From: Leptospira sp.
Lineage (GTDB): Bacteria; Spirochaetota; Leptospiria; Leptospirales; Leptospiraceae
Reading direction: 5' to 3'
DNA length: 64,000 nucleotides
NCBI GenBank assembly: GCA_016742255.1
Contig: JACVCB010000001.1
Location: 1-64,000, forward strand
Shown: positions 18,182-28,061 of the stretch, piece by piece
Numbering within the stretch: the stretch's first letter is position 1
How the letters are laid out: each line of letters begins with the position of its first letter
Position numbers and translations under genes: made by a program
The notes under the pieces: generated by a model
What the model saw: only the letters and a program-made list of their open reading frames with translations
Database searches by the model: none
Told to the model about the DNA's origin: nothing

Positions 18182-20560
18182 ATGTTCTTAAAAATAACTT
18201 CAAGGATTTTCTGGACAAAAGTTTGCGTTTTCTTAATCACATCAATCGTTGTATCTATATTTATCACTAAGTTTTACTATCTATTCAGTGGAGATACTTT
18301 GAGTGGCTGGGATACACCTGGGCATGTTGTATTAGCAAAAGAATTTGCCAAAATAATTGAAAATGGCGTGGCCATAGGATGGTCAGATGTATGGTTTGGT
18401 GGGTTCCCTGTTTTTTATTTTTATCCTCCGTTTTATTATTTTCTAGTATATGGAATCCATTCTATTTTGTTGATTCCTATTGAGTTTGCTTTTTCCATTT
18501 CCGTTTTTATTACAATCTGTTTTTTAGGTTTCTCCATTTATCAATTTGGAAACCAATTTTTTTGGAAACGTTACCCTTTGCAGGTCCGCCTTTTGTTAGG
18601 TATGATTTCGATCTTGTTTTATTTCAATTATGCTGGTGAAGGATTGCAGGGAACAAGTATCGTTGGTATTATAGAAGGTACTGTAATTTCAAGTTTTACT
18701 CATGCATTATTCTTTTTTGCTGTCATAATCATTGACAGATATCGAATTGATCCAAATAGGAAAAGATTAATTGCATTTGTTAGTATATCTGCCTTGGTTT
18801 TTTATTCCCACTTGTTAAGCTCTATTTTCTATTTACTAATTTTGTTTGTATACTTTGTAGTGTATCGAAATTTTTGGATTCAACATAAACGAATTTTAGT
18901 TATTTCGCTCTTTTCGATTTTTTTCTTGATACTCCCCATGTTATACAATTTTTTCCGATATTCGGAATATACAAGTTCAGTGTTCTATGGATATTCCTAT
19001 CCACCTATTTTATCAATCCTGAGTAGAGATGTATATGATAAGGCCTTTAAAGCTTCTCAATCAGGAGAAAATCTAACTCTTGCATTTTTGATTGAATTGT
19101 TGCGTTCTGGACGTTGGTTGTATTTATTCATTCTAATCGCACTTACGTTTCAATTAAGAAATTTGCAAAATAATTTACGCAGTCGATTTATCACAATAGT
19201 ATTACTCATTTTTTTTTGGATGTCACTAGATTATTCCTTTGGTTATATCATACCCAATATTAAAATTCACAATTATAGAGCTTTTGATACCTTTTTTATA
19301 GCCTTTTCCATCCTTACTCCATTTCTAATAGTTTTTACGCTTAGAATCCAAAAACAGTTATTACCTTTAGTTCCTAGTTTATTTTTTATATTAATAACAC
19401 AAGTTTACTTATTCATCATTTTTGATCCATTCAGATACCAAGAATACAATTCTCCTTTATGGAAAGAGGCAAGGTCAAAAGAAGAATTACAATTATATGA
19501 TCGCCTTATATTCAGATTAAAAACATTACCTCCAAATTCAATTGTACAACCTGAGATTATCAAATCAAAAGCTGTATTTGGAAGCCCCCATTTTTGGATT
19601 CCATTGTTTTATCAATCTGGCATAAAAAATAATTTAGGACTAACTGTAGAATCTTCGTATTATTCAACTTTAGTATTCAATTGGCAATCCTTTGGTTTTG
19701 TACATTCGTTTCGTTGGGGAACCGATATAGATTGGAGGGACTCCCTAGTTTATTTAAAGGGAAATAATGATCCTGGATATTATTTGGATTTTTTACTTCG
19801 TTCCGGTGTTCAATATCTTATGGGATTTTCTCCAGATTTTAATGAGTATATTGATAAGCAAAGGAATCGTTTGTCAGTCTTTTGGGAAGAAGGACCATTT
19901 AAAATTGTTAAGGTTTTGCCAAATAAGAATACCAAGTATGTTAAGCCGATAGGACTATTACATGCAGATACTTTAAATCAAAATAAAGAATATGGTTACC
20001 AATCTTTTTTAAGAACTAGCAATTTACTCCAAATGTATCTTTCTAATTTGGGCTACCAAACAAAAATAATACGCATCAATAGAGAAAATATATCATCTTT
20101 AGATTTGATTCTCCCTGATCTTTCTGCACTGATTTTAATATCGAATGATAACCAATTGGGAGAACAATCTTGGTTGCAAGGATTGGAGAAAAAGGGAAAA
20201 CCTGGTTTATTGTTAGTCGATTCTAGTATCACCAGTTCCAAAATGCAAACGGAAAGGAGTTTGGAATTGCTTTTAAAGGAACTTCCAAAAACTCAGAACG
20301 AGCAGTATAAAACTATAGGAATACAATCCTATTTTTCAGCCAAAAATTTCGAAAATGGAATTATATTATTAGATGATTCAGCAAAAGAATTTCAAATTCC
20401 TTTACGACCAGAGAGTCAGAATGTAAATTATATTACAAACATGTCTCCTTTATCAGGGAAAATCTATTTGGGATTTATGTTGTTTTGCCTTGTGTTGTTT
20501 TGTGTCGTTTCTGTTCTTACAAAAATAGCATACTTTTCGTTTTCAAATGTTAAAAAATAG
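18182..20560 (+). CDS. large membrane protein, glycosyltransferase-C-like (PTPS-related)
   Basis: A 792-residue inner-membrane protein. After one transmembrane helix an extracytoplasmic loop carries GDTLSGWDTPGH and then GWSDVWFGGFPVFYFYPP, the signature of the '6-pyruvoyl-tetrahydropterin synthase-related' membrane domain found in large GT-C-like proteins. About ten further membrane helices follow to about residue 410. A soluble periplasmic domain (about 430-760) and one final helix complete it. Acidic residues in the first loop are where GT-C enzymes bind a lipid-linked sugar, but the activity is an inference. Its 3' end overlaps the opposing gene by 97 bases. Confidence 0.75.
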   Translation: MFLKITSRIFWTKVCVFLITSIVVSIFITKFYYLFSGDTLSGWDTPGHVVLAKEFAKIIENGVAIGWSDVWFGGFPVFYFYPPFYYFLVYGIHSILLIPIEFAFSISVFITICFLGFSIYQFGNQFFWKRYPLQVRLLLGMISILFYFNYAGEGLQGTSIVGIIEGTVISSFTHALFFFAVIIIDRYRIDPNRKRLIAFVSISALVFYSHLLSSIFYLLILFVYFVVYRNFWIQHKRILVISLFSIFFLILPMLYNFFRYSEYTSSVFYGYSYPPILSILSRDVYDKAFKASQSGENLTLAFLIELLRSGRWLYLFILIALTFQLRNLQNNLRSRFITIVLLIFFWMSLDYSFGYIIPNIKIHNYRAFDTFFIAFSILTPFLIVFTLRIQKQLLPLVPSLFFILITQVYLFIIFDPFRYQEYNSPLWKEARSKEELQLYDRLIFRLKTLPPNSIVQPEIIKSKAVFGSPHFWIPLFYQSGIKNNLGLTVESSYYSTLVFNWQSFGFVHSFRWGTDIDWRDSLVYLKGNNDPGYYLDFLLRSGVQYLMGFSPDFNEYIDKQRNRLSVFWEEGPFKIVKVLPNKNTKYVKPIGLLHADTLNQNKEYGYQSFLRTSNLLQMYLSNLGYQTKIIRINRENISSLDLILPDLSALILISNDNQLGEQSWLQGLEKKGKPGLLLVDSSITSSKMQTERSLELLLKELPKTQNEQYKTIGIQSYFSAKNFENGIILLDDSAKEFQIPLRPESQNVNYITNMSPLSGKIYLGFMLFCLVLFCVVSVLTKIAYFSFSNVKK

Positions 20561-21906
20561 TCAGTTGATATTGCCCTAAAAGATTTAGCTGTGTAACCAT
20601 AGTACTGTTTATTTATGACTACTGTGTTATAATTCATGACTTTTGGGATCATTTCGAAACCTTGGACATTACTTTCAAAGAATGCTTTTTGTGTGAAGTA
20701 GGAATTTTGGTCATAGGACCAAGCATATAGTGGATTCAATCCAAATAAAAATCGATATTCAGGTATCTTGAAGGTAAAGTAGGGATAATCTGCCCAAGAT
20801 AAGAAAATGCGTTCACCCTTAGGAATATTAAATCGAATCCAATCTGTTACAATTTGTCCATACTTGGATTCTGAAGATTTAAATTGTTGTCCCATTTTGT
20901 CATAGGCAATAGGGAACTGTATAATGAATAAGAAGATTGTAACTGCCAATTGGTAATTACGAGAAAGTTTCAAATTCGAAAATATAAAAACGAAGAACAT
21001 AAGCCAACTGATTTCAAAGACTCTCATTGATGAGCCTGCAAAAATTAAATTGGTGATTCCTAAAAATAAGAAAACAATGCTCGTTGGTTCCCATTTGTTT
21101 TGAAGTAAGTTTTTAAAACTAAGGAGAAGAAGCGGAAATATAAAAACAAATCCAAGGATGATGATATCACGAGTTGGAGCTAACCATTCGGCAATGGGTT
21201 CAATGCCATTTGGTGGCATCGTTTGTAAAATCAGTTCTATAAAGTATCCTTTGAATTGATGGGGAAAAGATGGATGGCATAATAGGCCAAATAGTATTCC
21301 ACTGGCAATTGAAATGAGTATTTTGAAATTATCTTTATTAGGGTCTAGAAAAAATATGCATGTAGCGGTAATAATTAGGTAAGGGAATCCAGAATAAGTC
21401 CATACCGATAAAAACGATATTACAAATATTCGGTAAATGAATTTTGGATGCCAATGGTATAAACATAAAAAGTAAAGACTAAAAAAAATTAAATTTCCTC
21501 TTCCAAATAACATCCGTCCCGTGAAAAGGATAGAACCTAGGATAAAAAAAGTAACGATCAAATAAGGAGAAGTTTCCGGCGATTTGGAATGTATATACAA
21601 TAATACTGTATATAACAAAACTGAAATCGAACATAAAATGAATAGCTTGATTACTATAGATTCTTCGAAAGGTAAGATTAAAAAAGGAATCTGAAGGATG
21701 TGAAATAGAAAATGATAATCAGTAAATTCTTTAGATTGGATTGCGATCTCGGGCCAAGGTAGTTTGGACACAAATCCTTCTTTTAAGTATAGCTTTGCGA
21801 TTGCAAAATGATAAAAGATATCCGCATCAGGAACTCCGTTGAATGCGAAAAGTAGTATAGCGTAAATGGAAATTCCGAATACAAAAGGAATTCGGAATTC
21901 CTTCAT
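20464..21906 (-). CDS. polytopic membrane protein, GT-C glycosyltransferase-like
   Basis: About 480 residues with roughly eleven membrane helices. The first periplasmic loop contains PDADIFYHFAIAKLYLKEG, an acidic motif placed as in GT-C transferases, and there is a short soluble tail. No family can be named with confidence. The ATG at 21906 is preferred; a TTG at 21939, two bases after the preceding gene's stop, would add eleven residues and couple it to the upstream lipoprotein gene. Neither start has a good ribosome-binding site. The 3' end runs 97 bases into the opposing membrane-protein gene, an unusually long convergent overlap. Confidence 0.7.
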   Translation of the reverse strand: MKEFRIPFVFGISIYAILLFAFNGVPDADIFYHFAIAKLYLKEGFVSKLPWPEIAIQSKEFTDYHFLFHILQIPFLILPFEESIVIKLFILCSISVLLYTVLLYIHSKSPETSPYLIVTFFILGSILFTGRMLFGRGNLIFFSLYFLCLYHWHPKFIYRIFVISFLSVWTYSGFPYLIITATCIFFLDPNKDNFKILISIASGILFGLLCHPSFPHQFKGYFIELILQTMPPNGIEPIAEWLAPTRDIIILGFVFIFPLLLLSFKNLLQNKWEPTSIVFLFLGITNLIFAGSSMRVFEISWLMFFVFIFSNLKLSRNYQLAVTIFLFIIQFPIAYDKMGQQFKSSESKYGQIVTDWIRFNIPKGERIFLSWADYPYFTFKIPEYRFLFGLNPLYAWSYDQNSYFTQKAFFESNVQGFEMIPKVMNYNTVVINKQYYGYTAKSFRAISTDYFLTFENEKYAIFVRTETTQNNTRQNNINPK

Positions 21907-21941
21907 CGGAATGAAAGAAAATGATTCAATTCGATACAATG

Positions 21942-23240
21942 TTATTGGTAATATCTTTGGATCGCTTTTACATGACGAGGAGAGTATCCATTGGTCATTG
22001 GGCTAATTATAATCGGTGAATTGACACCACGAATCAATTTACCATCTGATGAGAATTTAAAGTATTCGAGTTGGTAATTGTTTGTTGTTCCACCTGTATC
22101 AGATACCAAATAAATAAACTTTCCACTTCCATCCCACTCCATCATCTTCGGTGCATTCCCAACACTTAATTTCTGGTCAGTTTGTGTTAAATTTCCAGAT
22201 GTTCCATCGATCGAGAGTAACCGAATAAAATAAGATCCACCTACTTGGTATAAGTGTGCTAAATATTTTCCATCCGGATCAATCGCCATTGAAGTTGAAA
22301 AATTGTCAGTGCTAGACGCTCCACTACTATAACCTGAATCAGGTGAAAATGGGGAGCTTGGCAAGAGAGTCATATTTCCATTCGAATCATAACGATAACC
22401 ATAAATTGGGTTAGTCGCATTGTTCGAAGTCATATAAATTAAATTATTTGATTCCGATAAACAGAGATTATTGTGCTGGCTAGGATTGTCTGCAGTTCCA
22501 AATGGTGAACCTGATACAACAATTCCTGAGTTACTTCCTGTATTTTTAAATACATTGATTCCAATTGGTGACAATGCTGCATTTACAGCAAAGACAATAT
22601 CATCTTTGCTACTGGTTCTAAGCGAAACGGGAGCACATCCAATTCCGAATGGATAATTTGTACCATTGTTTACTGTAAAACCGCCACTGGTAGAGTCCCT
22701 AATTAATCGAGAGACAACGTTCGGGCTTGCTACCGTATTTGTGATGTAGGCATCTGTACCGTTAGAATTGAAGTTCATAAAGGTAGGAACTCCATACCCG
22801 TTCTTATCTTGGAGTAGGGATAAGGAGCGATCAATTCCATACCTGTGGACAGCAATTCGATCACTGCCTGCTCCTGTTATTGTGATGATATCTCTTGATT
22901 TTGGCGGGACAGCCACTCGAATCGGAGAACATCCAGGAAAAGCAGTGGTCACTGCGGATCTAACATCGCTGTCGTATTCGGAAGTAAGTCCAATATTTGA
23001 GTCGACTCGATAAATGCGAAATCCAGCTTCATAGGGAGCTGCCGTTTTGGTTAGTAAAACAACAAGTCCATCCGGTGCGATTTTTTCTCGAAGCCAGTAA
23101 TTTACTAATTCTGATAATAAAACATTCTTCCCATATTCATCAGAAAATGGATCGGAAGGATTGTTTAAAGCTGGCATTGAACAGTTCAAATGACTGGCTA
23201 TGAATACTAAGAGTAAAAAATTTCTGATCAAGTGATTCAT
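21942..23240 (-). CDS. lipoprotein, beta-propeller-like, copy 2
   Basis: A 432-residue predicted lipoprotein. The start at 23240 gives a proper lipoprotein signal ending LNC; a frame running 36 codons further upstream lacks one. The mature protein begins SMPALNNPSDPFSDEYGKN. It continues as repeated beta-strand units containing phrases such as ISPDG/DPDGKYLAHLY and SGNLTQTDQ, which suggests a seven-bladed propeller of the lactonase/YVTN type. It is closely related over its whole length to the next gene upstream, so the two are a tandem duplication. A surface or periplasmic location is expected. Function is unknown. Confidence 0.75.
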   Translation of the reverse strand: MNHLIRNFLLLVFIASHLNCSMPALNNPSDPFSDEYGKNVLLSELVNYWLREKIAPDGLVVLLTKTAAPYEAGFRIYRVDSNIGLTSEYDSDVRSAVTTAFPGCSPIRVAVPPKSRDIITITGAGSDRIAVHRYGIDRSLSLLQDKNGYGVPTFMNFNSNGTDAYITNTVASPNVVSRLIRDSTSGGFTVNNGTNYPFGIGCAPVSLRTSSKDDIVFAVNAALSPIGINVFKNTGSNSGIVVSGSPFGTADNPSQHNNLCLSESNNLIYMTSNNATNPIYGYRYDSNGNMTLLPSSPFSPDSGYSSGASSTDNFSTSMAIDPDGKYLAHLYQVGGSYFIRLLSIDGTSGNLTQTDQKLSVGNAPKMMEWDGSGKFIYLVSDTGGTTNNYQLEYFKFSSDGKLIRGVNSPIIISPMTNGYSPRHVKAIQRYYQ

Positions 23241-23467
23241 TGATGTGCCCGTATGTTTCGTCCTTAGAACTTGAACAATACATACTTTTTGTATGTGCAA
23301 TTTCTTGACTACATCTAAAACTCTAAAATCAAAATCTAGAATTGTCAATTAAAATTGAAGATTAGAGTTTTCCCTATAAACTTAAATCGGAATTATCCTA
23401 AATACTTTTTAAATCTGTAGTGAATTTTGTGTATGATTGAATTTTGCAATCGAGTTCAACAATGTAT

Positions 23468-24778
23468 TTAATCATAACGTGGGATGGATGTCATATGTCT
23501 AGGTGTAAAATCAGAAGACATCGCTCCAATTGTAATGGGAGAATTTGTCCCTTTCGTTAATTTTCCATCATAAGTAAATTTAAAATATTCGATTTGGAAT
23601 TTGTTTGTTGTTCCACCTGTGTCAGAAATGAGATAAATAAATTTTCCGCTCTTGTCCCAATCTAAATGCATCGGAGAATTTCCTACACTAATTTTTTGGT
23701 CAGTTGGTGTTAGGTTTCCAGAAGATTTATCAATTGCTAAAAGTCGTATGTAGAAAGTTCCACCTGCAGAATATAGAAATGCTAAAAATTTATTCTGTGG
23801 ATCAATCACCAATGAAGTTGCATAATTCGTATTTGTTGTTGGCGCAGTGAACCCCGAATCAGGTGAAAACGGTGAGTTAGGTAGCGCAGTCATATTCCCA
23901 TCAGAATCATACCTCACTCCAAAGATTGGATTGGTTCCGTTTACTGAAGTCATATACAATAGCCTATCGTTTTCTGATATACATAAATTGTTTTGTTGGC
24001 TTGGATTTGATCCTGAATTGTAAGGTGACCCACTTGTGATTGCCCCTGAGTCAGATCCAGTATTTTTAAATGAATAGATACCAATTGGTAGATATGAACT
24101 AGATACCGCAAATACCAGATTATCAAGATGACTCGTTTTGATAGAGATTGGTGCACATCCAACAGCAAATGGATAACCACTTCCATTTCCAATGCTTGTA
24201 GATCCAGTCGTTAGATCCCGATTGAGCCTCTGCACTTTATTTGGATTCGAAAAATCAGTAACATACATTGTAGAACTATCAGAACTAAAAGTCACCATAC
24301 TGGGAATCATCCCAGAATAAAATTCATCTTTTAAAAGATTTAATGATCGATTAGTTCCGTAACGATGAGTAACAATATGATCACTAGCGGATCCTGTAAA
24401 TGTAATGATGTCTCTAGAGTTAGGAGGAACGGATACCCTGACTGGTTGGCATCCAGGAAATGCATTTACATTGGCAGAACGGATATCACTATCATAATCT
24501 GTTGTTACCCCTAAATTAGGATCCACTCTGTAAATTCTAATTCCGGATTCGTATGGTACAGCTGATTTGGAAACAGCTACAATGAGACCATCTGGAACAA
24601 CTTTATCTCTTAACCAATACCTTACCAATTCCGATAACAATAAATTTTTACCGTATTCATCAGAAAATGGATCAGAAGGGTTATGTAAAGCCGGCATCTT
24701 ACAATTGAAGATGATGAAATAAGTAACGAGTAGTTGAATGAATTGTTTTGTTTTTGATAAAGGGATGATGGTTTTCAA
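23468..24778 (-). CDS. lipoprotein, beta-propeller-like, copy 1
   Basis: A 436-residue lipoprotein (signal ending FNC, mature end KMPALHNPSDPFSDEYGKN) and the tandem paralogue of the gene at 21942-23240. The two align from end to end, including MPAL-NPSDPFSDEYGKN, the FPGC motif near residue 125 and the C-terminal SPRH/TPRH segment. Repeated short beta-strand motifs (DSDGNM, DPQNKFLAFLY, SGNLTPTDQ) suggest a propeller fold. The 227-base gap between the copies is AT-rich, without a terminator, and may contain a second promoter. Ligand and role are unknown; Leptospira often carry such paralogous lipoprotein arrays. Confidence 0.75.
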   Translation of the reverse strand: MKTIIPLSKTKQFIQLLVTYFIIFNCKMPALHNPSDPFSDEYGKNLLLSELVRYWLRDKVVPDGLIVAVSKSAVPYESGIRIYRVDPNLGVTTDYDSDIRSANVNAFPGCQPVRVSVPPNSRDIITFTGSASDHIVTHRYGTNRSLNLLKDEFYSGMIPSMVTFSSDSSTMYVTDFSNPNKVQRLNRDLTTGSTSIGNGSGYPFAVGCAPISIKTSHLDNLVFAVSSSYLPIGIYSFKNTGSDSGAITSGSPYNSGSNPSQQNNLCISENDRLLYMTSVNGTNPIFGVRYDSDGNMTALPNSPFSPDSGFTAPTTNTNYATSLVIDPQNKFLAFLYSAGGTFYIRLLAIDKSSGNLTPTDQKISVGNSPMHLDWDKSGKFIYLISDTGGTTNKFQIEYFKFTYDGKLTKGTNSPITIGAMSSDFTPRHMTSIPRYD

Positions 24779-24953
24779 TTCGCTGTATTCCTTACTTAGT
24801 ATTACAATTTAGTAATGATAATTTATTGACTAATTGTAAAATTTTCGCTGATACAATTGATTATGTCAATATAATTTGAATTGAATTGTTTAAGTTTGGA
24901 TTTTCAATCAAATATTCTATATATGAACATGATTCAAATGCGTCCACATTCCC

Positions 24954-25880
24954 TTATCCAATTGGCATTTTGTCTTTTTTTAACATATGTTCAAAAATAC
25001 TTTTGAGCCCAATTAAAAATAAAAACATAAACATCCATGAAATGAGACCTGTAACTAGTCTCTCACCACCGAATAACCAATGATAGTCGTGTGGTATTGG
25101 AGAAACAAAGAATGATTGCATTTTGACAATATACACCCAACCTGCATGAATCCCAATCGGCAGATAAAGGGATCGAGTATAGATCCAAGCATAAGACAAT
25201 GCATAGCCTACTAAAAACAATCCTATGAATTCTGGAATCAAGATGAGTATATCATACATTGGCCGGATAAAATGTGTGATCGAAAAAAACAAACTAGTAA
25301 AGATAGCTGCCTTTTTCTCACCCCATTCGGCCACAAAAGATTGAAGAAGATAACCTCTAAAGAATAGTTCTTCAACGAAGGCAATACAAAATACAGAAAG
25401 TAAAAAATATAGAGAGATCAAATAATCAAATGCTAAAAATTCTTTAGGTGCCCAAGTTGACACTCCAAAAATTACCTTTGTGACAACAACAAAACTAAGT
25501 GATGCCATCCCAGCTAAGAATCCTAAAATTAAATCTTTCTTTCGTTTTTTTATGTTTTCCAAGCCGAGAGATCGAATTGGTTTTTTTTCTATCCTTTTGT
25601 GAAACCAAAGTAAAGAAATAAATAAGATGACTGTTGTTGTACGAGACAAGATTTTAGAATAGGAGAAGGGTTTTAATTCTACGTGAGGATTGTTTTCAGC
25701 GATACTATTTTGAATTCCATATAAGAAGAAACTGATGATGAAACTAACGCTGATTACTAAAGCAAAGAAGTATGTGAATTTTTTTGATGTTTGCATGGGA
25801 TTCAAACGTAATGAGGAATAGATTCCCTTTTTGTATAGCATAGTTTCGAATGAAGGTAAAAAATAGGAAATTTTACTCAT
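24954..25880 (-). CDS. CPBP-family intramembrane metalloprotease
   Basis: A 308-residue membrane protein with about eight helices and the CPBP (CAAX protease/bacteriocin-processing) motifs: paired glutamates and arginine in EELFFRGYLLQ (E170, E171, R175), histidine in ITHFIRP (H203) and a later histidine in LPIGIHAGW (about 241). These residues form the metal-dependent active site, so the enzyme looks intact. Substrates of bacterial members are mostly unknown. The first 28 residues may not be translated, since a second ATG at about 25796 gives a more typical N-terminus. It stands alone, with AT-rich gaps on both sides. Confidence 0.85.
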   Translation of the reverse strand: MSKISYFLPSFETMLYKKGIYSSLRLNPMQTSKKFTYFFALVISVSFIISFFLYGIQNSIAENNPHVELKPFSYSKILSRTTTVILFISLLWFHKRIEKKPIRSLGLENIKKRKKDLILGFLAGMASLSFVVVTKVIFGVSTWAPKEFLAFDYLISLYFLLSVFCIAFVEELFFRGYLLQSFVAEWGEKKAAIFTSLFFSITHFIRPMYDILILIPEFIGLFLVGYALSYAWIYTRSLYLPIGIHAGWVYIVKMQSFFVSPIPHDYHWLFGGERLVTGLISWMFMFLFLIGLKSIFEHMLKKDKMPIG

Positions 25881-26034
25881 TTCCCATTTGAATTCATTGC
25901 TAGTGCAACGACTGAATATCGTTCAGCTAAAGAAAACCAAACAAAGGTTTGTTTTTTGACGAGAAAAAGAATGGAAGGGAAAAAATCCTACCATCACATC
26001 TTTTAGAAGAGGAGATGGTATATGGATTGGATCA

Positions 26035-26988
26035 TCAATTGGGGATAAAGATTGACTCTGCTTCGTTTTGTGATCCACCTCCTGGATTTAAACAAGTGTT
26101 TTCACTGTAAGCAGTTGAAAAGCCACCTTCATCATAATAATTACGTGTTGTTAATCCTTGGTCACTTGGATAGGTACATCGTCCTGTCCTTGTTGGATTA
26201 TAGGCTGCCATTTGCGCATCACAGTTATTAGCCGTCACAGGTCCTAGTCCCATTGTATCATAACATAAGTTAAATGTCCAACCACTGTATGTTAATTTGG
26301 CAGAACTGGAAGCAACAACTCCACTGTTGGCAATTTGTAAATTGTACGTACCACCCAATCCACTGATGTGTTTGACCATTATGTATACAGTCCCGGCATT
26401 TAATGATACTTTGTTAAATTCTGCACCAGTTCTTCTTTTTTCGGCAAATGGGATTGGATTACCACCTAGGGATGTGAAGTAGTAAAGGTCGAGGTCGGAA
26501 AGATTATGACCAAAGGTATTAAAGACATGGTTTGCGTTTGTAGCAGTGATTTGGAAAAAACTTTTATTATCTCTTCCGTCAATAGGACGGAGTAGGTTGA
26601 CTGGTTGGTTAATTGACCAACTGAGTATGGGTCGATACCGTACTTTAATCGAAAAGAGTATGGTCCCACTTTTTTCGATCACAAAATCGACTGCTTGGTT
26701 TTCTGTGATCCCAGGAATGCTTGGCATGGTGAATTGAATTGTATCAGAAGAGACAGCGGAAACACCCGTTGCCGTGACTCCACCAATTTTCACAGTTATC
26801 CCAGATAATTTCCCGACAAGTTCACTGTTTTGTAATTGGTTTTGGGAGCCAGGATAACCCAAATCCAAGATGACATCATTTGGTGTCAGAAGGTAAAGGC
26901 CAAGTATTGTTAATTCTGTATCAGAATTGTCTTTTTTTCTGCAGCCTATGAAACAAATGAGAACGAGGATGATGAAAATGAACCACAT
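26035..26988 (-). CDS. lipoprotein with IPT/TIG-like domain
   Basis: A 317-residue predicted lipoprotein (hydrophobic start, lipobox FIGC at about 13-16). Residues about 30-115 resemble an IPT/TIG immunoglobulin-like domain (VKIGGVTATGVSAVSSDTI...FTMPS). The remainder has strand-rich sequence with several cysteines toward the end (NLCYDTM, ANNCDAQ, GRCTYP, ENTCLNP), possibly two disulfides. Location is probably the outer membrane or surface. I know no function. The 316-base gap upstream (26989-27304) separates it from the next gene. Confidence 0.7.
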   Translation of the reverse strand: MWFIFIILVLICFIGCRKKDNSDTELTILGLYLLTPNDVILDLGYPGSQNQLQNSELVGKLSGITVKIGGVTATGVSAVSSDTIQFTMPSIPGITENQAVDFVIEKSGTILFSIKVRYRPILSWSINQPVNLLRPIDGRDNKSFFQITATNANHVFNTFGHNLSDLDLYYFTSLGGNPIPFAEKRRTGAEFNKVSLNAGTVYIMVKHISGLGGTYNLQIANSGVVASSSAKLTYSGWTFNLCYDTMGLGPVTANNCDAQMAAYNPTRTGRCTYPSDQGLTTRNYYDEGGFSTAYSENTCLNPGGGSQNEAESIFIPN

Positions 26989-27304
26989 AGTATATACAAT
27001 GTTATATGGTACAAAAAAAATAGTAAATTCATAATTTAAATTATTTTAATGTTATTTTTTGATTTTATTATTGAACAGATGTTAGAAATGGGCTGTGTTG
27101 AGTTAAGCGTACTAAGTGTACATGTAATTTAAGCAGTCCGTATTTGATAGAGATTGTCTCAAAAAAGAATGTTAGGGATAGTCCTTGATAATAATGCTTC
27201 AGTTTGCATTATGATTCCGTTCCACTTACTGGAAATGAAAAGCGTATGAGAGCTAATAGATATTGTTAATATCTAACTCTATCTTTAAGGATAATCATTC
27301 AATT
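26989..27304. other. AT-rich intergenic gap
   Basis: No gene is visible in this stretch. It contains a small 7-bp hairpin (ATAATGC 27191-27197 with GCATTAT 27206-27212) without a T-run, and presumably the promoter of the lipoprotein gene that starts at 26988. Nothing else stands out. Confidence 0.5.
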
Positions 27305-27922
27305 TTAACGTTTTAGTAATTTGAATCCAATTTCTCGGCCTAATTTTTGAAACATAGCAAGGTTGATCCAAAAGAAAGCAAATTCTTCCATTAGTGCAAA
27401 TTTGTCATTCCCACCTACATCATAACAATTAGTAAATCCTAAATCCAGTGTTAGATGTTTTGCGATATCTTTCCCCCTTGTGGAATCACCAGCCATAAAC
27501 ATATCGAGGTTTGTTTCACCATATTTTGGATTTAACAAATTGTTGGCACCTGTTGTATTAAAACACTTCACAACATCTTTGGATTGTGTGTTTTTTAGTA
27601 TTGTCTCTGAGGTGGATGAGTCCAAATTTGAACTATTTTTTTGGATGGTATTCATTGTGTCGATGATGATCTTGCCTGTTGTATCACCTAACGATTTTAT
27701 GACATTCAAAGTTTCTTTAGCTGGAGTGCAAATCACTAACACCTCAGATTGTTTGACGGCTTCTTCGATGGGACAAGCAGAGATATTGGGAAGAGAGAGA
27801 AATTCTTTTCCTTTAAAATTCTCGGGGTTACGAACACCTAAAAAGATTTGATGCCCTTTTTTTGACCAACCCGTCGCCAAGGCACCACCAACATTTCCAG
27901 TTCCAATGATCGCAATATTCAT
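27305..27922 (-). CDS. NADP-dependent oxidoreductase, F420-reductase-like
   Basis: A 205-residue Rossmann protein. The nucleotide-binding glycine motif is at 7-12 (GTGNVG), followed by GVRNPENF where the arginine would hold the NADP phosphate. The later VKCFNTTGANNLLNP segment is typical of the 'NADP oxidoreductase, coenzyme F420-dependent' family (Pfam F420_oxidored). Leptospira are not known F420 producers, so a different electron carrier or substrate is likely. It is divergent from an HxlR regulator whose operators lie between the two genes, so it is a probable target of that regulator. Confidence 0.85.
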   Translation of the reverse strand: MNIAIIGTGNVGGALATGWSKKGHQIFLGVRNPENFKGKEFLSLPNISACPIEEAVKQSEVLVICTPAKETLNVIKSLGDTTGKIIIDTMNTIQKNSSNLDSSTSETILKNTQSKDVVKCFNTTGANNLLNPKYGETNLDMFMAGDSTRGKDIAKHLTLDLGFTNCYDVGGNDKFALMEEFAFFWINLAMFQKLGREIGFKLLKR

Positions 27923-28003
27923 ACACCAGACTCCTTTTTTTAGTCTATAAAGGGTTCTATTTTTAGAATTTGCAATTCGATTTGTATCGAAAATAAATAG
28001 TTT

Positions 28004-28046
28004 TTGACTATACCAACATTTTTGGTAATAAACTTACCAATTGGTA
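28004..28046 (+). promoter_or_regulatory. HxlR promoter with two palindromic operators
   Basis: A good promoter is visible: TTGACT (28004-28009), a 16-base spacer and TAATAA (28026-28031). Two inverted repeats of the same half-site overlap it: TACCAA-N5-TTGGTA (28011-28027) between the boxes, and the perfect palindrome TACCAATTGGTA (28035-28046) just after the -10 box. Binding there would block transcription, so autoregulation by the HxlR protein and control of the divergent oxidoreductase are likely. Confidence 0.75.
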
Positions 28047-28061
28047 GGTTATTGGAGGAAT

